This document shows, in pieces, positions 51,017 through 59,404 of a stretch of DNA of 64,000 nt. The notes beneath the pieces were generated by a model. That model did not search any database and had not been told where the DNA came from. It worked only from the letters and a program-made list of their open reading frames with translations. The first letter of the stretch is position 1, and every line of letters starts with the position of its first letter. The position numbers and the translations under genes are program-made. This stretch comes from JAHJQZ01 sp963675235 (lineage in GTDB: Bacteria; Pseudomonadota; Alphaproteobacteria; Rhizobiales; Devosiaceae): NCBI GenBank assembly GCA_963675235.2, contig CAXXFU010000005.1:372001-436000 (forward strand). The letters are read 5' to 3'.

Positions 51017-51718
51017 ATGGATGTTGACGGAAAAAAGGCCCTTGTCTTCGGTGGCACGTCAGGAATCGGACTGGCGACGTCGAAGCTGCTTCAGGCGCGT
51101 GGCGCGACGGTCGTCGCCGTCAGCCGCTCACCCGACCGTGCGGGAACTCTCGACAAAATCTCGTTCCGAGGATGCGATGTCAGGGACGAGAAAGCGCTCG
51201 CCAGCCTGTTCGCTGCCGAGGCCCCATTCGACATTCTCGTGAGTTCGGCAACGGGTGGCGATCGCGCCTTCGGCCCCTTTCTCGAAATGGAGATGCAGGG
51301 CTACCGTGCCTCGTTCGACAAGCTGTGGGGCTATGCCAATGTCGTGCGCTACGGCGCCCCTCACCTTTCGGCATCAGGCACGATCGTCCTTGTCAGCGGC
51401 GCCCCGGCGCGACGCATGAAGCCAGGTCAGATCGCGCTGTCGTCGGTCGGAGGAGCGGTCGAGGCGTTTGCGCGCGGACTGGCCAAGGAGCTGGCGCCGA
51501 GACGTATCAACGTCGTCTCGCCGGGGCAAATTGATACACCGATGGTTGGGCTTGAGGGCGAACAGCGCGAGACCTTTTTCAAGACTATGACCGGCGCCCA
51601 TGCGATTCCGCGCGCCGGCACGTCCGAAGAAGTCGCTCATGCAATTCTGTTCGCGGTTGAAAACGACTATATCACCGGTGCGACCATAGATGTAGACGGC
51701 GGCTGGACGACATCCTGA
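51017..51718 (+). CDS. SDR-family protein lacking the catalytic Tyr-x-x-x-Lys
   Basis: The 233-residue protein has the short-chain dehydrogenase fold. The cofactor motif is GGTSGIG (12-18), followed by CDVRD, the strand TIVLVSGAP, the helix AVEAFARGLAKELAP and the C-terminal ITGATIDVDGGWT. In the usual YSASKGA segment this protein has ALSSVGGA, aligning Leu for Tyr and Gly for Lys. It may be a non-canonical reductase, an NAD(P)-binding sensor or an inactive relative. It lies 103 bases after the kinase gene, the last gene of the plus-strand run; a dehydrogenase acting on an apionate-type side branch would have been the obvious guess, but the missing residues argue against it. Confidence 0.85.
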   Translation: MDVDGKKALVFGGTSGIGLATSKLLQARGATVVAVSRSPDRAGTLDKISFRGCDVRDEKALASLFAAEAPFDILVSSATGGDRAFGPFLEMEMQGYRASFDKLWGYANVVRYGAPHLSASGTIVLVSGAPARRMKPGQIALSSVGGAVEAFARGLAKELAPRRINVVSPGQIDTPMVGLEGEQRETFFKTMTGAHAIPRAGTSEEVAHAILFAVENDYITGATIDVDGGWTTS

Positions 51719-51797
51719 TCAGCAGCCGTATCCGCTGAGGGCCGCGCACTCTGGAGCCTGCTCAGAAAAGGTGCGACCGCTTTTGCCAGAGGAAGTC

Positions 51798-52241
51798 CTA
51801 GAACACCACGCCCATGCGCAGGATGAAGCAGCCATAGGCGCGCTTCTCGCCGGTACGTACGACCGCGAAGGACTTTTTGGCGCGCGCATAGAAATCCTGG
51901 CGCTCAATCGAGCCGAGTCCCGCCTTTTCCGGCTTCACTTTCTCGAGTACGGCGAAAACCTCTTTGTGCACGTCCGTCATCAGGTCGGGATGCCCGTCCT
52001 GTTCCATGCGCAGTGCGCAGTGCGGAACGAAGTCGTCGAGCGGCATTAGCTGCGTGATCAACTCGATCGCTTCGGTTGCCGTCATTCCGGGCAACTCGAC
52101 GGCACGACCGAAAACACTATTTTCGGCAATGGAGTGCGACGGAAAGTTCGAGTCCGCAACGATGATTTCATCGCCATGACCGAGCAAAGCGAGGCAGTGA
52201 AGCAATTCGGCGGTGAACCGCCGATCGAGACCTATGAGCAT
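51798..52241 (-). CDS. RbsD/FucU-family sugar mutarotase
   Basis: The 147-residue protein matches the RbsD/FucU family: LLGHGDEIIVADSNFPSHS near the N-terminus and ERQDFYARAKKSFAVVRTGEKRAYGCFILRMGVV at the end. Such proteins interconvert anomers of ribose, fucose or related sugars and work just before isomerases or kinases. It is the last gene of the long reverse-strand run beginning at the Opp binding protein, and converges with the SDR gene. It fits the release of a free sugar by the two hydrolases. Confidence 0.9.
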   Translation of the reverse strand: MLIGLDRRFTAELLHCLALLGHGDEIIVADSNFPSHSIAENSVFGRAVELPGMTATEAIELITQLMPLDDFVPHCALRMEQDGHPDLMTDVHKEVFAVLEKVKPEKAGLGSIERQDFYARAKKSFAVVRTGEKRAYGCFILRMGVVF

Positions 52242-52320
52242 CGAATCCTCTCCCTTAAGTTCAACCGACCTTGAGCAATTTCCCGGTCGCAGGTGCGCCT
52301 AGCCCAGCCCTCAACTATGA

Positions 52321-52340
52321 CGCCGGCGGTACCGCCGGCG
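52321..52340. terminator. Perfect 20-bp GC palindrome between hydrolase and mutarotase genes
   Basis: CGCCGGCGGTACCGCCGGCG is a complete palindrome in the 149-base gap; on RNA it makes a strong hairpin. On the reverse strand it lies about 50 bases after the first hydrolase stop, with no T-run, so it may only reduce expression of the mutarotase gene. Confidence 0.6.
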
Positions 52341-52390
52341 CCATTTTCTGCGCATCAGTTCGGGTCCATGCCCAAACCGATGCTTGCGGT

Positions 52391-53923
52391 TCAGCGCGCG
52401 GGGCGGACCCGGATCGCCAGCCAGGGCTTGCCAGGCAGTTCGATCCCAAAGGCTGCGTCAGGCTTGCCACCGCGAGTGATGTGACCGTGGCGCGTTGCCA
52501 CCGGAACATGCGCCTCGGTCTTTTTCGCCGGGGTCACGGTCATGTTCCAGGTGTCGATGATATCGACATCCCAATCATCCCAGTTGTTGGACACCGCAGG
52601 CAGGCCGAGCGACCAGATCACCGGGCGGTGTTCGCCCAGATAGATAAAGGTCACATCGCCATCGCGGGCCCCGCCAACCGGCCGCCATGAGCGTACGTCG
52701 TCAAGCTCCTCGAACGGCGTCAGTCCGTCTTTGACATCTTCTTCGATGATTTTGCGCAGGAACGCGATCCGCGAGGCGCTCTGACCATGTAGCTCGCCAC
52801 CCTTGGCCCACCACAAGATGTCCTCGGGATGGACATAGGTCTCACCATGGCCGGCGTAGCCGCCTTTGGTCACCATCATCCAGAAGCGATGGACCAGTGT
52901 TTCGGCGGTAATATTGCCCCAGACCTGTACAATATTGCCTTCGTAATGCATCTCGTCATTCACAACCGGCTTGCCGAAATCAGCACGCCACTCCGGCGTC
53001 CGAAGCGTGTCGGAATGCTGAACCGAGACATGGTCCACCCACGGACGGCGATGGTTGTAGAACAACGCCGGATCGCCCTGATGGATTGATTTGGGGTGAC
53101 CGTAAGGATCGCATTCCTCGATAATCTGGAAGAAGCGGTCCCAACGATCCATCGGCTTCACATCGAGCATGAAGTCATACTCGTTGGCGAGCGACCACCA
53201 AACGTTGTGATATGCACCGATGCGCGCCACCAGAAAACGCAGATAGCGGTAATCCTGCTCCTCGGTCCACATGCAGTGATCCCAGCGATCATAGGGGTGC
53301 CAGATAATCACGTCGGCCTCGATGCCCATCTCCGCCAAACGAGCGATCTGGGTCTCGAAATGCCGGAACGCCTCGAAGTTGGGCTTGTCCGGATCGTACT
53401 TGCCGTCCGCCTTCAGCTCATAGACCGGGTGTAGGGGTTCGTTCTCGTTGTAGGGATAGTGCTTGGGAAACACACACATCCGGAGCTTGTTGAAGGCGCG
53501 AGTGTCCTCAAGCGTCTTGAAGGTCGTTTCCTGCAGTTCGAGAGGCTGGTGGGTCCAGGCGTAGCAGGTGGTTGTGAACGGGAAGAACGGCGTGCCATCC
53601 GCGTAGGCGAAATGGAAACGGTTGCGCACCTGCACCGGCCCATGCACGCCATCGCGCGGACCGGTCACCGAGAAACTGGCCGTTTGCCCGTTCAGCGCCG
53701 CCGTTGCGGACTCGGTTACCATCTCCCAGTCACCCTCGTTGTCCGGGCTGAAGCGCACCTTGAAGACTCCATCGCCGTCATAAAAGCCCGGAACGCGGAT
53801 CTGGCGATTGTTCTGGGAGAACACGGCCCAAAGCTCCGTATCGAGATACGGGTTTCCAGAGACTTCCACCTTGATGGCATGTTCGAAGACATCCCATTTG
53901 GCGACTGTTTTAGCGCTTGTCAT
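52391..53923 (-). CDS. Cytosolic glycoside hydrolase, DUF5060/GH140-like/DUF5605 architecture (paralogue A)
   Basis: The 510-residue protein has an N-terminal beta-sandwich (about 1-95; NPYLDTELWAVFS, VPGFYDGDGVFKVRFSPDNEGDW) typical of DUF5060. A TIM barrel (about 100-395) follows and a C-terminal beta domain (about 415-510) resembles DUF5605. In the barrel Glu248 of WWSLANEYD is the likely acid/base and Glu324 of VNDEMHYEG the likely nucleophile. From memory this barrel type (former DUF4038) contains the GH140 apiosidases; a related exo- or endo-glycosidase is possible. There is no signal peptide, so its substrate must be imported, presumably by the Opp-type transporter encoded upstream. 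It lies 53 bases after its paralogue. Confidence 0.7.
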   Translation of the reverse strand: MTSAKTVAKWDVFEHAIKVEVSGNPYLDTELWAVFSQNNRQIRVPGFYDGDGVFKVRFSPDNEGDWEMVTESATAALNGQTASFSVTGPRDGVHGPVQVRNRFHFAYADGTPFFPFTTTCYAWTHQPLELQETTFKTLEDTRAFNKLRMCVFPKHYPYNENEPLHPVYELKADGKYDPDKPNFEAFRHFETQIARLAEMGIEADVIIWHPYDRWDHCMWTEEQDYRYLRFLVARIGAYHNVWWSLANEYDFMLDVKPMDRWDRFFQIIEECDPYGHPKSIHQGDPALFYNHRRPWVDHVSVQHSDTLRTPEWRADFGKPVVNDEMHYEGNIVQVWGNITAETLVHRFWMMVTKGGYAGHGETYVHPEDILWWAKGGELHGQSASRIAFLRKIIEEDVKDGLTPFEELDDVRSWRPVGGARDGDVTFIYLGEHRPVIWSLGLPAVSNNWDDWDVDIIDTWNMTVTPAKKTEAHVPVATRHGHITRGGKPDAAFGIELPGKPWLAIRVRPAR

Positions 53924-53976
53924 TTTTGATCCTCCCGTATGGGTTATTGCGATTTTGACCGAACAGCGAAAGCCGG

Positions 53977-55554
53977 TCAGATGCGTTCGAATATGAGAGC
54001 CTGATAGGCTTGGGCGGGGAAATGAAGGTCTTGCCCACGCCGTACTTCGGCTGCGATTTTGGTGCGGGTCATGCCCCAGGTATCGACAAGAGTCGCCGAA
54101 TAGGTTTCATCAGGTGGCACCGGCACACGGAACTCGTGCGGCTGGCGTGGGCCGAAATAGACCAGATAGTACTGGTGCGGTTGGCCGGCGACCTCGAACA
54201 TCGGGATCATGCGCGGCTCCCAGCCCTTCTGCTCGTCGGGAGGTGTCGTCACCTGCGGCATGGTGACATGCACCCGGTCGCCGGCAACGGTCATCCGGTA
54301 GGGAAATGTCCATTCCATTGGATCGAGGCCGGCATCCGGCGCCTCTTCGAGGATCTGGCGCAGGAAGGCGATGCGCGGAACGCTTTCACCGATCAGCTTG
54401 CCGCCCTTGCCCCACCAGATCGTTTCGCTGTCGTTGTTGTAGGTTTCCCCGTGAGTGACCGAACCGCCATTGATGACGCCCGACCAGAAGCGATGCACCA
54501 TTTCCTGCCCGGAAATGTTGCCCCAGGCTTCGGAGATATCGCCTTCATAGCAGCACTCGTCGATCGAGACCGGCTTGCGATACTGTTCACGCCATTTCGC
54601 CGCCAGACGTGTTTCCTCGTGCTGGATCGAGCAATGGGTGATGGCCGGGTGGCTGTAGTCGTAGAAGGCGAAGCAGTTATGGCTCGACAACATGTGTCCG
54701 AAAGCATCGGTTTCCGAAACGATCCTGATGTAGCGATCCCAGTCCGCCAGTGATTTGTTCGGCATCAGATCGTATTCGTTGGCCATCGACCACCAGACAT
54801 TGGGGAAGGCCGCCAGACGGGACACGACGTATTTGAGGTAGCGATCGTCCTGGGCCGGCGACATGTGATCGAAGCCCCAACGATCATACGGATGCATCAG
54901 TATGAGATCGGCTTCGATCCCGATTTCGCCAAGTTGAGCAATCCGCATCTCCAGATGCCTGAAGAAAGCCGGATTGAACTCGTCAAAATCCCAGGCCCAG
55001 CCCGATTCCGCCTGAGTGGCCGGCCATTTGCTCTCACCCTTTTTGACAAGCTTGAACGGATAAAGCTCGGGCTCGGTCTCGTTGTAACGATAGTGCTTGG
55101 GAAACACGCACATGCGGATTTTGGTGAATGGCGCCTCCGAAAGGGTCTTTAGCGTCTGTTCCTGCAGCTCCGCGTTCTGATGGTTCCAGGCGTAGGCGGT
55201 GGTGCCGAGATTGATGTAGCGCGAACCGTCGGCATGGCGGAAATGCAGCCCGTGCGCCCGCACAGGTCCGTGGTCGCCCCGCTGCGCCGGCTTTGCTTCC
55301 ACGCTGCCGGAAAGACCGTCGAGATCGCCGGCATTGGAGCGGGTGACAAAGGTCCAACTCCCCTCCTCGTCCGGCAGCAGGCGGACGCGATAGATGCCGT
55401 CGCCATCGTAGAACCCGGGAACCGTCAGCTTCCGTGCGCCGATGGAGAAGACCGCCTCGAGCCAGACGTCGACGAATGGATTTCCAGTTGCCGGACCTTC
55501 GAAACTCAGCTCGGCCATGGCCCAGACCGACGTGCGGCCGATGATGTCATTCAT
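53977..55554 (-). CDS. Cytosolic glycoside hydrolase, DUF5060/GH140-like/DUF5605 architecture (paralogue B)
   Basis: The 525-residue protein has the same three-domain plan as paralogue A: sandwich (NPFVDVWLEAVFS, VPGFYDGDGIYRVRLLPDEEGSW), barrel and C-terminal beta domain. The active-site Glu pair is Glu260 in WWSMANEYD and Glu333 in SIDECCYEG. Shared strings such as FPKHY, HPYDRWG/D and RIAFLR show an ancient duplication, yet the loops after the barrel (FDEFNPAF, NNDSETIW) differ, suggesting two substrates or two steps on one glycan. It lacks a signal peptide. It follows the Opp ATPase gene after 74 bases containing a hairpin. Confidence 0.7.
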   Translation of the reverse strand: MNDIIGRTSVWAMAELSFEGPATGNPFVDVWLEAVFSIGARKLTVPGFYDGDGIYRVRLLPDEEGSWTFVTRSNAGDLDGLSGSVEAKPAQRGDHGPVRAHGLHFRHADGSRYINLGTTAYAWNHQNAELQEQTLKTLSEAPFTKIRMCVFPKHYRYNETEPELYPFKLVKKGESKWPATQAESGWAWDFDEFNPAFFRHLEMRIAQLGEIGIEADLILMHPYDRWGFDHMSPAQDDRYLKYVVSRLAAFPNVWWSMANEYDLMPNKSLADWDRYIRIVSETDAFGHMLSSHNCFAFYDYSHPAITHCSIQHEETRLAAKWREQYRKPVSIDECCYEGDISEAWGNISGQEMVHRFWSGVINGGSVTHGETYNNDSETIWWGKGGKLIGESVPRIAFLRQILEEAPDAGLDPMEWTFPYRMTVAGDRVHVTMPQVTTPPDEQKGWEPRMIPMFEVAGQPHQYYLVYFGPRQPHEFRVPVPPDETYSATLVDTWGMTRTKIAAEVRRGQDLHFPAQAYQALIFERI

Positions 55555-55585
55555 GGCGGTTCATCTTGTTGTTGATGGTGTTGGG

Positions 55586-55610
55586 GGACGCCGCCATTCA
55601 CGCGGCGTCC
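55586..55610. terminator. GC hairpin between Opp ATPase and hydrolase B genes
   Basis: GGACGCCGC (55586-55594) and GCGGCGTCC (55602-55610) form a 9-bp stem with a 7-base loop. It lies just after the last transporter gene and before the hydrolase genes on the reverse strand, so it may lower hydrolase relative to transporter expression. Confidence 0.62.
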
Positions 55611-55628
55611 TGTCGCTTTGCGCGAGGG

Positions 55629-56447
55629 CTATGCAGCCGACCGGGCTCGCCAGCGGCTGCGCGTGGTCGGGATGGAATCCAGCAGGAGCTTCGTATAGTC
55701 GTGCTGGGGATCAGACATGACCTTTTGCGCCTCGCCAAACTCGACAACCTTGCCCTTCTTCATAACGGCGATGAAATCGCTGATGTAATAGGCGGTTGCG
55801 AGGTCATGCGTGATGTACAGGAAACTCCTGCCCGCTTCGTCGCGCAGCTTTCGGAACAGGTTGATGATGATCATCCGGCGCGAAGCGTCGATCATGCTGA
55901 CGGGCTCGTCGGCGATGATCAGGCTCGGCTCGGGGATCAGGGCACGCGCGACCGACACACGCTGCAGTTCGCCACCGGAGAACTGGCTAGTGTATTTGCC
56001 CACAACGTCCTGATATTCGAGACCGACCGATTCCAGTGCGTTGGCGACGGCATCGCGTGCCTGCGAGGGGTCGTAGCCGGCAACCCGGATCGCCGTTTCC
56101 CGCAGGTAGGAGTCGACAGGTCGATAGCGGCTAAACGCTTCGAACGGGTTCTGGAAGATCGGTTGCACCAGACGGAGGAAGGACTGGTGCAGGTGCTCTG
56201 CACCCTTGCCGGCCACGAGCTTGTCATAAACCGTCGCCGTTCCGCTGGTCGGGGTTTCCAGACGCAAAAGCGTCTTTGCCAGCGTCGTCTTGCCGCTTCC
56301 GGATTCTCCGACGACAGCCACGATGACGGGATGATCGCTTTCAATCGACAGATTGACGTTATCAAGAGCCTGAATGCGCGTTCCTCGAACCAACCCGCCG
56401 AGCCGATAGGTTTTGTTCAGGTTGTCGGTTTTGAGAATCACTGCCAT
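55629..56447 (-). CDS. Opp/Dpp-type ABC transporter ATP-binding protein (OppF-like)
   Basis: The 272-residue ATPase has Walker A VGESGSGKTTLAK, the signature FSGGELQRVSVARAL and Walker B LIIADEPVSMIDAS. The ATG at 56447 has GGAGGGTGG upstream and lies 10 bases inside the preceding ATPase gene. It lacks the full C-terminal oligopeptide extension, as usual for the second ATPase. In this family several systems import oligosaccharides instead of peptides, which suits the adjacent hydrolases. Confidence 0.93.
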   Translation of the reverse strand: MAVILKTDNLNKTYRLGGLVRGTRIQALDNVNLSIESDHPVIVAVVGESGSGKTTLAKTLLRLETPTSGTATVYDKLVAGKGAEHLHQSFLRLVQPIFQNPFEAFSRYRPVDSYLRETAIRVAGYDPSQARDAVANALESVGLEYQDVVGKYTSQFSGGELQRVSVARALIPEPSLIIADEPVSMIDASRRMIIINLFRKLRDEAGRSFLYITHDLATAYYISDFIAVMKKGKVVEFGEAQKVMSDPQHDYTKLLLDSIPTTRSRWRARSAA

Positions 56448-57418
56448 TTTCCACCCTCCATCTTCGTGAGCTCTTCGCCCGCGAAATGGCACGCCACAAA
56501 ATGCCCAGGCTTGTGTTCGACCAGAGGCGGTTCTTCACTGCGGCAGCGATCACTCGCCAGAGGACAGCGATCTGCAAAACGGCAACCTCGCAAATCGCCC
56601 CAAAGGCTGGGCGGGCTGCCCGGAATACCGTGACGCGCCTTGTCGTCGCCGATGGTCGGCAGGGAGCCGATCAGCATCTTGGTGTAAGGATGCAGCGGCT
56701 TGGTGAACACGCTGTCGGTATCGCCGTACTCGACCGCCTTGGCCGCGTACATGATGAGCATGCGCTTGGTTACCTGAAAGTGCACGCCCATGTCGTGGGA
56801 CACGATCAGAATTGAATTCTGCATCTGCTCCTGAAGATCCATCAAAAGCAGCAGAATGTCCTTTTGCACCACCACGTCGAGCGCCGTCGTCGGCTCGTCC
56901 GCAATGATCAGGTGTGGTTGGAAGAAGGTCGCGAGCGCGATCATCATGCGTTGACGCATGCCGCCAGACAGCTGATGCGGGAAGGAATCGACAGCCTCCA
57001 CAGGCAGGCCGAGCTTTTGCACATACTCACGTGCATGCTCCAGCACCCGTTTCTTGTTCGAGTCGGTCCCCGGAAAGTCGATGAACTGTTCGCGAATCCG
57101 TATGACTGGATTAAGCGAGTTCATCGAACTCTGCGGAATGTAGGACAGTGTTCGGAACCATTCACGCCTGACGGTATCGCTGGTCACCGGATTGCCGTCC
57201 TTGTCGGCAAAGCCGTAGTCGATGGAGCCGCCCGTCAGCGACATCGGAGAGACGATGTCGCCGTAAACGGCTTTCATCAGGGTTGACTTGCCGCAACCGG
57301 ACTCCCCGGCGACGCCAACGATGCAGCCGTCAGGAATGTCGATCGACAAACCATCCACGGCGTTGATGGTACCACGGCCAGTACGATAGCTGACCACCAG
57401 ATCGGAAAGACGGATCAT
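56438..57418 (-). CDS. Opp/Dpp-type ABC transporter ATP-binding protein (OppD-like)
   Basis: The 326-residue ATPase has Walker A GESGCGKSTLMK, the signature LSGGMRQRMMIALA, Walker B LIIADEPTTALD and the C-terminal oligo_HPY region with Cys motifs (CRFADRCPLASDRC) thought to bind a metal. It overlaps the OppC gene by four bases. Confidence 0.94.
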   Translation of the reverse strand: MIRLSDLVVSYRTGRGTINAVDGLSIDIPDGCIVGVAGESGCGKSTLMKAVYGDIVSPMSLTGGSIDYGFADKDGNPVTSDTVRREWFRTLSYIPQSSMNSLNPVIRIREQFIDFPGTDSNKKRVLEHAREYVQKLGLPVEAVDSFPHQLSGGMRQRMMIALATFFQPHLIIADEPTTALDVVVQKDILLLLMDLQEQMQNSILIVSHDMGVHFQVTKRMLIMYAAKAVEYGDTDSVFTKPLHPYTKMLIGSLPTIGDDKARHGIPGSPPSLWGDLRGCRFADRCPLASDRCRSEEPPLVEHKPGHFVACHFAGEELTKMEGGKWQ

Positions 57419-58320
57419 TGTACGCCCCGCCTTTCGGCAAATGCGGCGTTGAAGCCGGTAGAGGTTAGAAACAGACCGAGAAACAGCAGGATCGTCGCCA
57501 CGATCGGCGCGACCAGCCAGATATAGGCGCCGGTAAACAGCGCGTTGTAGTTCAGGGCCCAGAAGATGATCGAGCCGAGCGTCGGCACTTCAATCTTGGA
57601 CAGGCCGATCACGGCCAGAGCCGCCTCGGTGTTGATGGCGAACAGGATGGTGTTGATGAAGCCCACAAGCGTGTAGGCCGCCACGTAGGGAAACACCTCG
57701 CGGTAGATGATCTCCGCCGTATTGGAGCCCGAGAACCGGGCCATGTTGATGAATTCGCGCTCTCTGAGCGTCAGGGCCATCGATCGTACGGTCCGGGCAT
57801 TCCATGCCCAGCCGAACAGGATGATGATGACGCCGACGATCAGGAACGAGGTGTTCCCGCGAATAAGCGCCCCGAGAATGATCAGCACCGGCAGAAGCGG
57901 TATCGTGATGAAGGTGTCGACGAACAACATCGTGATGCGTTCGAACGTGCCGCCAACATAGCCGGCACTCAAACCTACCGTGGTCGAGATGATGACGACA
58001 CCGAATGCAACGACCACGCCAAGCGTGAGCGAATTGCGGACGGATTCGACAACGAACCAGAAGATGTCCTGACCCAGTGCGTTGGTTCCGAGAAAGTGTT
58101 CGCCCGACGGAGGCAGGTAGCGCATGTAGGTGCCCTGAAGCGACGGATCGGCTGGAGCGAAATACGGCAGGACGACGCTGCCAATGCCCATGATCAGTAG
58201 AATGACCAGGCCAATGCTCAGGCGCAGGTTGAATAGCCACAGGAAGGACTTGGTCCAGCCTGTGTCGCCGGTGCCTTTGGCTTCGACCGGATCCGGCGTT
58301 GTGGTGTTTTCTATTGTCAT
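57415..58320 (-). CDS. Opp/Dpp-type ABC transporter permease (OppC-like)
   Basis: The 301-residue membrane protein has the OppC plan: a cytoplasmic N-terminal tail, HFLGTNALGQDIFWFV, and the coupling-loop REFINMARFSGSNTAEIIYREVFP. It overlaps the OppB gene by four bases and the OppD gene by four. Confidence 0.93.
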   Translation of the reverse strand: MTIENTTTPDPVEAKGTGDTGWTKSFLWLFNLRLSIGLVILLIMGIGSVVLPYFAPADPSLQGTYMRYLPPSGEHFLGTNALGQDIFWFVVESVRNSLTLGVVVAFGVVIISTTVGLSAGYVGGTFERITMLFVDTFITIPLLPVLIILGALIRGNTSFLIVGVIIILFGWAWNARTVRSMALTLREREFINMARFSGSNTAEIIYREVFPYVAAYTLVGFINTILFAINTEAALAVIGLSKIEVPTLGSIIFWALNYNALFTGAYIWLVAPIVATILLFLGLFLTSTGFNAAFAERRGVQ

Positions 58321-59318
58321 TTGTGACGGATCCTCGGATCGAGCAGCGGATAGAGCAGATCGATGACGAAGCCTGCCGTGGCAACTGCGAAAACGGAGAC
58401 GCTGATGGCGCCGTAAAGCACGTTATAGTCGCCGCTGCCCGCAGCCTGTCGCATTACGAGACCCAACCCCGGATAGGAAAAGATGATTTCCGTTAGGAGG
58501 GCGCCGTTGAAGATGACACCGAGCGAAAGCGCCAGCGCAGTGACCTGCGGCAGAAGGGCATTGCGGAAGACGTAGCGCAGCATGCGTGTGCCGTTCGACG
58601 TGCCTTTGAGGCGGGCAAAGACCACATAGGGTTCTTCGGTCGTGGCGACAGCCAATGCCTTCATGGACAGGATGTTCCACCCGAAGCCCGCGATCACGAG
58701 AGCAATACCCGGAAGGAGCGAATTGTAGATGGTCTGACCGAATTTCGCCCAGGTGAACTCGCCTGCCGGGAACGTCGCTGAAAGTGGAAATATGGGGATG
58801 ACATAGGCAAGCAGCATCAGCGTCAGAATGGCGATGATGTAGTAAGGGATCGGGTAGAGCATGATCCCCATAAACTCGAGTATCGTGCCGATTTTCCTGT
58901 CGTGGAAATAACCGGCGACCAGACCGACCATATTGCCCAGGGCCCAAGAGATCACCGTCGCTGTCAACAGAAGCCCCATCGTATATGGCAAGGCGTTCAA
59001 CAGCATCGTCGTGACCGGGAGCGGGTAGTAGGTAAAGGACGGACCGAAGTCCAGGCGGAAAATGACCCGCTCCATATATCCGACATACTGCTCCCAGATT
59101 GTGCCGCGCAAACCATAGAGCGTCTCCAGGTTTTCGCGCAGTTCCGCCAGGGATTCAGGATCGAGCGTAGCGTTGGCACGGCTTTGCAGTTCGCCGATAT
59201 AGCCATCCACCGGATTGACCGGCATCAAGCGTGGCAGGGCGAAGGTGATGGTCAGGCCGATCAATACAACCGCGACATATTGCAGGAAGCGCTTTGCGAT
59301 GTATCCCGCAGTGCCCAT
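58317..59318 (-). CDS. Opp/Dpp-type ABC transporter permease (OppB-like)
   Basis: The 333-residue membrane protein has an N-terminal GYIAKRFLQYVAVVLIGLTITFAL helix and the OppB loop EPYVVFARLKGTSNGTRMLRYVFRNALLP. The ATG at 59318 follows GAGGAG at 59325-59330 (reverse strand). It starts after the hairpin that follows the binding-protein gene. Confidence 0.93.
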   Translation of the reverse strand: MGTAGYIAKRFLQYVAVVLIGLTITFALPRLMPVNPVDGYIGELQSRANATLDPESLAELRENLETLYGLRGTIWEQYVGYMERVIFRLDFGPSFTYYPLPVTTMLLNALPYTMGLLLTATVISWALGNMVGLVAGYFHDRKIGTILEFMGIMLYPIPYYIIAILTLMLLAYVIPIFPLSATFPAGEFTWAKFGQTIYNSLLPGIALVIAGFGWNILSMKALAVATTEEPYVVFARLKGTSNGTRMLRYVFRNALLPQVTALALSLGVIFNGALLTEIIFSYPGLGLVMRQAAGSGDYNVLYGAISVSVFAVATAGFVIDLLYPLLDPRIRHK

Positions 59319-59345
59319 TGTGTACTCCTCAAGACTTTCTGGAGG

Positions 59346-59373
59346 CGGGCGAGGCAAAAGACTGCCTCGCCCG
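59346..59373. terminator. 11-bp GC hairpin after Opp-type binding-protein gene
   Basis: CGGGCGAGGCA (59346-59356) and TGCCTCGCCCG (59363-59373) form a perfect 11-bp stem with a 6-base loop, 31 bases past the binding-protein stop. It is without a T-run and probably serves differential expression. Confidence 0.72.
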
Positions 59374-59404
59374 TTCTCGTCAAGTGTTCACGTGGCTTGC
59401 GTGA

